6,217 bases of DNA from an uncultured Clostridia bacterium (GTDB lineage Bacteria; Bacillota_A; Clostridia; Christensenellales; Aristaeellaceae): assembly GCA_945871545.1 (NCBI GenBank), contig CAMBWJ010000123.1, positions 1 through 6,217 on the forward strand, written 5' to 3'. Under the pieces are notes generated by a model. It was not told the DNA's origin and did no database searches. It saw nothing but the letters and a program-made list of their open reading frames with translations. This document shows, one piece after another, positions 5,190 through 6,217 of the stretch. Both the position numbers and the translations under genes were made by a program. The stretch's first letter is position 1. Every line of letters starts with the position of its first letter.

Positions 5190-6217
5190 TCAATTCACCT
5201 TATCCTTTTCAAGAAGTGCGTCGGTAATGGCGATGGCCAGCACGGCCTCCATGCAGGGTACCGCGCGGGGCACGATGCAGGGGTCGTGGCGACCGCGGAC
5301 GGCGAGCTTTGCGTCCTCCATCCGGGACAGGGACACGCTGTCCTGCTCCCGGGCGATGGAGGGCGTGGGCTTGACGGCGGCGCGGAAGATCAGCGGCATG
5401 CCGCTGGTGATGCCGCCAAGGATGCCGCCCGCGTGGTTCGTGCGGGTGCGCACGGCAGCGCCGTCCATGTAGAAGGGATCGTTGTTTTCACTGCCCCGCA
5501 TGCCTGCAACCTCAAAGCCCGCGCCGAATTCCACGCCCTTGACGGCGGGGATGGCGAAGGCGATGCGGGCGATGCGGTTCTCCATGCCGTCGAACATGGG
5601 GTCGCCCAGACCTGCGGGCAGGCCGATTGCGGCGCATTCGACCACGCCGCCCACGGAATCGAGCTCCTCACGGGCGCGCTGGATCTCCTCCTGCATCCGC
5701 GCGCCGCAGGACTCGTCCAGAACGGGGAAGTCCCGCTTCGCAGCGAGATGCAGTTGCTCCGGGGTCAGGTGCACGGGGTCGTAGCCCGGCTCGTTGATGC
5801 TGCCGATGCGCAGGATGTGCGCGCCGATTTCAATGCCCCGCCGCGCGAGGATCTGCATGCAGATGCCCCCGGCGATGCACAGCGGCGCGGTGAGCCGCCC
5901 GGAGAAGTGTCCACCGCCGGACACGTCCTGGTAGCCACCGTACTTTACCTGCGCGGTGTAGTCGGCATGTCCGGGCCGGGGCACGTCCCGCAGGTTGTCG
6001 TAGTCGCCGGAGCGGGTGTTCGTGTTGGCGATCAGCGCGGCAAGGGGTGCGCCGCAGGTGGTATCGTTCACCAGTCCGCCCAGGAACTGGGGCAGGTCGG
6101 CCTCCTTGCGGGGCGTGGACCAGGCCTTGCCGCCGGGCGCGCGCCGGGACAGGAAGGTCTGAAGCGCGTCCATGTCGATCCTCTCCCCGGCGGGCAGGCC
6201 GTCGATCACCACGCCGA
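5190..6217 (-). CDS. aroC: Chorismate synthase AroC (5' end off right edge)
   Basis: Converts 5-enolpyruvylshikimate 3-phosphate to chorismate using reduced FMN; cytosolic tetramer in characterised relatives. The visible part is near complete: VIDGLPAG, RRAPGG and STPRKEAD, NTNTRSGDY, RPGHADYT, GGGHFSGRLTAP (the flavin-site His region), and near the C-terminus GRHDPCIVPRAVP. The GTG at 6212 should not be taken as the start: the codon before it is in-frame GGC, giving G-V-V-I-D-G-L-P-A-G, which in relatives lies about 20 residues inside the protein, after the GESHG signature. So only about 20 N-terminal residues are missing beyond 6217. It is the first visible gene of the operon; an upstream aroA, aroB or DAHP synthase gene is likely from gene order in other Clostridia. 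The stop TGA is at 5190-5192. Confidence 0.96.
   Translation of the reverse strand, partial: GVVIDGLPAGERIDMDALQTFLSRRAPGGKAWSTPRKEADLPQFLGGLVNDTTCGAPLAALIANTNTRSGDYDNLRDVPRPGHADYTAQVKYGGYQDVSGGGHFSGRLTAPLCIAGGICMQILARRGIEIGAHILRIGSINEPGYDPVHLTPEQLHLAAKRDFPVLDESCGARMQEEIQRAREELDSVGGVVECAAIGLPAGLGDPMFDGMENRIARIAFAIPAVKGVEFGAGFEVAGMRGSENNDPFYMDGAAVRTRTNHAGGILGGITSGMPLIFRAAVKPTPSIAREQDSVSLSRMEDAKLAVRGRHDPCIVPRAVPCMEAVLAIAITDALLEKDKVN

Noticed and set aside
6210..6212. GTG as the start codon of chorismate synthase
   Set aside because: The preceding codon is in-frame and gives the conserved G-V-V-I-D-G-L-P-A-G context; the essential GESHG region would be missing, so the true start lies beyond the window.

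Overview
The window looks like a chromosomal piece of a moderately GC-rich Firmicute, most likely a gut-type Clostridia. The support is strong GGAGG-type ribosome binding sites, a secreted BspA-type leucine-rich-repeat protein with a bacterial Ig-like domain, and a tightly packed shikimate gene order typical of Clostridia. The genus cannot be told from the sequence alone.

Layout. Positions 1-1408 (minus strand) hold the first 469 codons of a secreted surface or adhesin-like protein. It has a signal peptide, a Pro/Thr/Glu/Ser-rich stalk, eight cysteine-bearing leucine-rich repeats and one complete Ig-like domain, and it runs off the left edge just as a second Ig-like domain seems to begin. A 231-bp AT-rich divergent spacer (1409-1639) carries a promoter for each direction and some small repeats. 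Positions 1640-2335 (plus) hold a complete L-ribulose-5-phosphate 4-epimerase (araD) with every key catalytic and metal residue. It is an orphan here, with no other pentose genes in view. A strong hairpin at 2350-2382 sits between two convergent stop codons and probably serves both sides.

Positions 2386-6217 (minus) form an aromatic amino-acid operon read right to left: aroC (chorismate synthase, 5' end off the window), pheA (fused chorismate mutase/prephenate dehydratase with an ACT domain), a fused aroE-aroK (shikimate dehydrogenase plus shikimate kinase in one chain), and aroQ (type II 3-dehydroquinate dehydratase). The genes are separated by 1 nt, abut with 0 nt, or overlap by 20 nt, and each has its Shine-Dalgarno inside the gene upstream, so translational coupling is likely. 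Together they cover dehydroquinate to shikimate 3-phosphate (AroQ, AroE, AroK), EPSP to chorismate (AroC), and chorismate to phenylpyruvate (PheA). DAHP synthase, AroB, AroA and possibly TyrA are missing and would be expected upstream, beyond position 6217.

I saw no convincing undescribed system. The most noteworthy points are the AroE-AroK fusion with an almost absent linker, the fully coupled operon, the surface protein's regular cysteine ladder with one irregular repeat, and an inverted repeat framing the araD -10 box. No RNA genes, mobile elements or CRISPR arrays were seen.
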